Assembly (NCBI GenBank): GCA_024278725.1
Contig: JAJRSQ010000050.1
Span: 1-12,991, forward strand
Reading direction: 5' to 3'
Length of the DNA stretch: 12,991 nt
Origin: Chloroflexota bacterium
GTDB taxonomy: Bacteria > Chloroflexota > Anaerolineae > 4572-78
How positions within the stretch are numbered: position 1 is the stretch's first letter; each line of letters opens with the position of its first letter. Below are positions 12,523 through 12,991 of this stretch, piece by piece. A model generated the notes under the pieces. It saw only the letters and a program-made list of their open reading frames with translations, was not told the origin of the DNA and did no database searches. The position numbers and the translations under genes were made by a program.

Positions 12523-12991
12523 ATGACCATTTCTGACGCACACCGGATTTCCGCCCCCCAACTGGACGTTTCACCGCGCATTTTGCTCGGTCCCGGACCT
12601 TCAAACGCACACCCGCGCGTGTTGCAGGCGTTGAGCATGCGGCAGGTCGGGCATCTTGACCCGCAATTTATTCAGTTGATGAATGAAACGCAGGAACTGC
12701 TGCGCTATGTGTGGCAAACCGACAACCGGCTCACCATTCCGGTGAGCGGCACGGGAAGCGCGGCGATGGAAGCGAGTCTGGCGAACACGGTTGAGCCGGG
12801 TGATGTGGTGCTCATCGGCGTGAACGGTTATTTCGGCGAGCGGTTATGCGATATGGCGGGGCGTTACGGCGCGGATGTGCGGCGCATCGAAAAGCCGTGG
12901 GGCGAAGTTTTCTCGCTCGATGAGTTGCGCGCGGCGCTGGCGGAACACCGTCCGGCAGTGCTGGGGCTGGTGCATGCGGAAACATCCACCG
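12523..12991 (+). CDS. Class V aminotransferase, serine/alanine-glyoxylate type (partial, runs off the edge)
   Basis: The frame is open to the window end (156 complete codons). It begins MTISDAHRISAPQL and continues with ILLGPGPSNAHPRVLQA (20-36), GHLDPQF (43-49), VSGTGSAAMEASLANT-EPGD (74-94) and HAETST at the edge. These are hallmarks of PLP-dependent alanine-glyoxylate and serine-glyoxylate aminotransferases (class V), which move an amino group from Ala or Ser to glyoxylate. The SGTGSAAMEA segment binds the PLP phosphate; the Schiff-base Lys and the rest lie beyond the window. AAAGGAG (12511-12517) five bases before ATG 12523 fixes the start, and the strong promoter just upstream shows it is the first gene of its transcript. 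Which amino donor is used, or whether it is a related (S)-ureidoglycine or phosphoserine-type enzyme, cannot be told from the N-terminal part alone. Confidence 0.9.
   Translation, partial: MTISDAHRISAPQLDVSPRILLGPGPSNAHPRVLQALSMRQVGHLDPQFIQLMNETQELLRYVWQTDNRLTIPVSGTGSAAMEASLANTVEPGDVVLIGVNGYFGERLCDMAGRYGADVRRIEKPWGEVFSLDELRAALAEHRPAVLGLVHAETST

Overview
The window looks like chromosomal DNA of a moderately GC-rich, free-living bacterium. I infer a Chloroflexota (Anaerolineae-like) affiliation from proline/threonine-rich linkers behind lipoprotein boxes, a short stand-alone GNAT-type N-acetylglutamate synthase, ThyX, two different citrate synthases, and GNAT/TGA-type gene styles. Phylogeny was not computed, so this is an inference. 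There is no phage, plasmid or CRISPR signal. UGA acts as an ordinary stop for at least three genes here (argB, the GNAT gene and the sirtuin gene).

Layout, left part (plus strand unless noted). An elongator tRNA-Met(CAT) lies on the minus strand with a good promoter and a rho-independent terminator. Next comes a DUF3179 lipoprotein (308-1504) broken by one in-frame TGA exactly at the first Cys of its conserved C-P-L-C motif, with a bacterial SECIS-like hairpin just downstream; I read it as a probable selenoprotein. Two consecutive but divergent citrate synthases follow (388 and 427 aa), each with its own leader and separated by a strong terminator, then thyX.

Centre (minus strand). An arginine biosynthesis operon reads right to left: argC, argB, argD, a short GNAT N-acetylglutamate synthase, and a sirtuin deacylase whose start overlaps the end of the GNAT gene. 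Its leader is notable. A TTGACC-17-TACACT promoter is followed almost at once by a 15-residue ORF with three Arg codons in a four-codon stretch, then by a terminator hairpin with seven T that ends just before the argC ribosome binding site. This looks like transcription attenuation controlled by arginine. Heptanucleotide repeat tracts flank argD on both sides.

Right part. A GT4 glycosyltransferase and a short, one-lobe type-I periplasmic-binding-like lipoprotein form a minus-strand pair. They diverge, with only 37 bp between start codons, from a plus-strand lipoprotein with a long Pro/Thr linker. A gene-free stretch (12183-12522) holds a degenerate cacagag-type repeat, an 82-bp cruciform-forming inverted repeat and a near-consensus promoter. 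That promoter drives a class V (serine/alanine-glyoxylate type) aminotransferase gene cut by the window edge.

The two items most worth following up are the UGA in the DUF3179 redox motif and the arginine leader-peptide attenuator.
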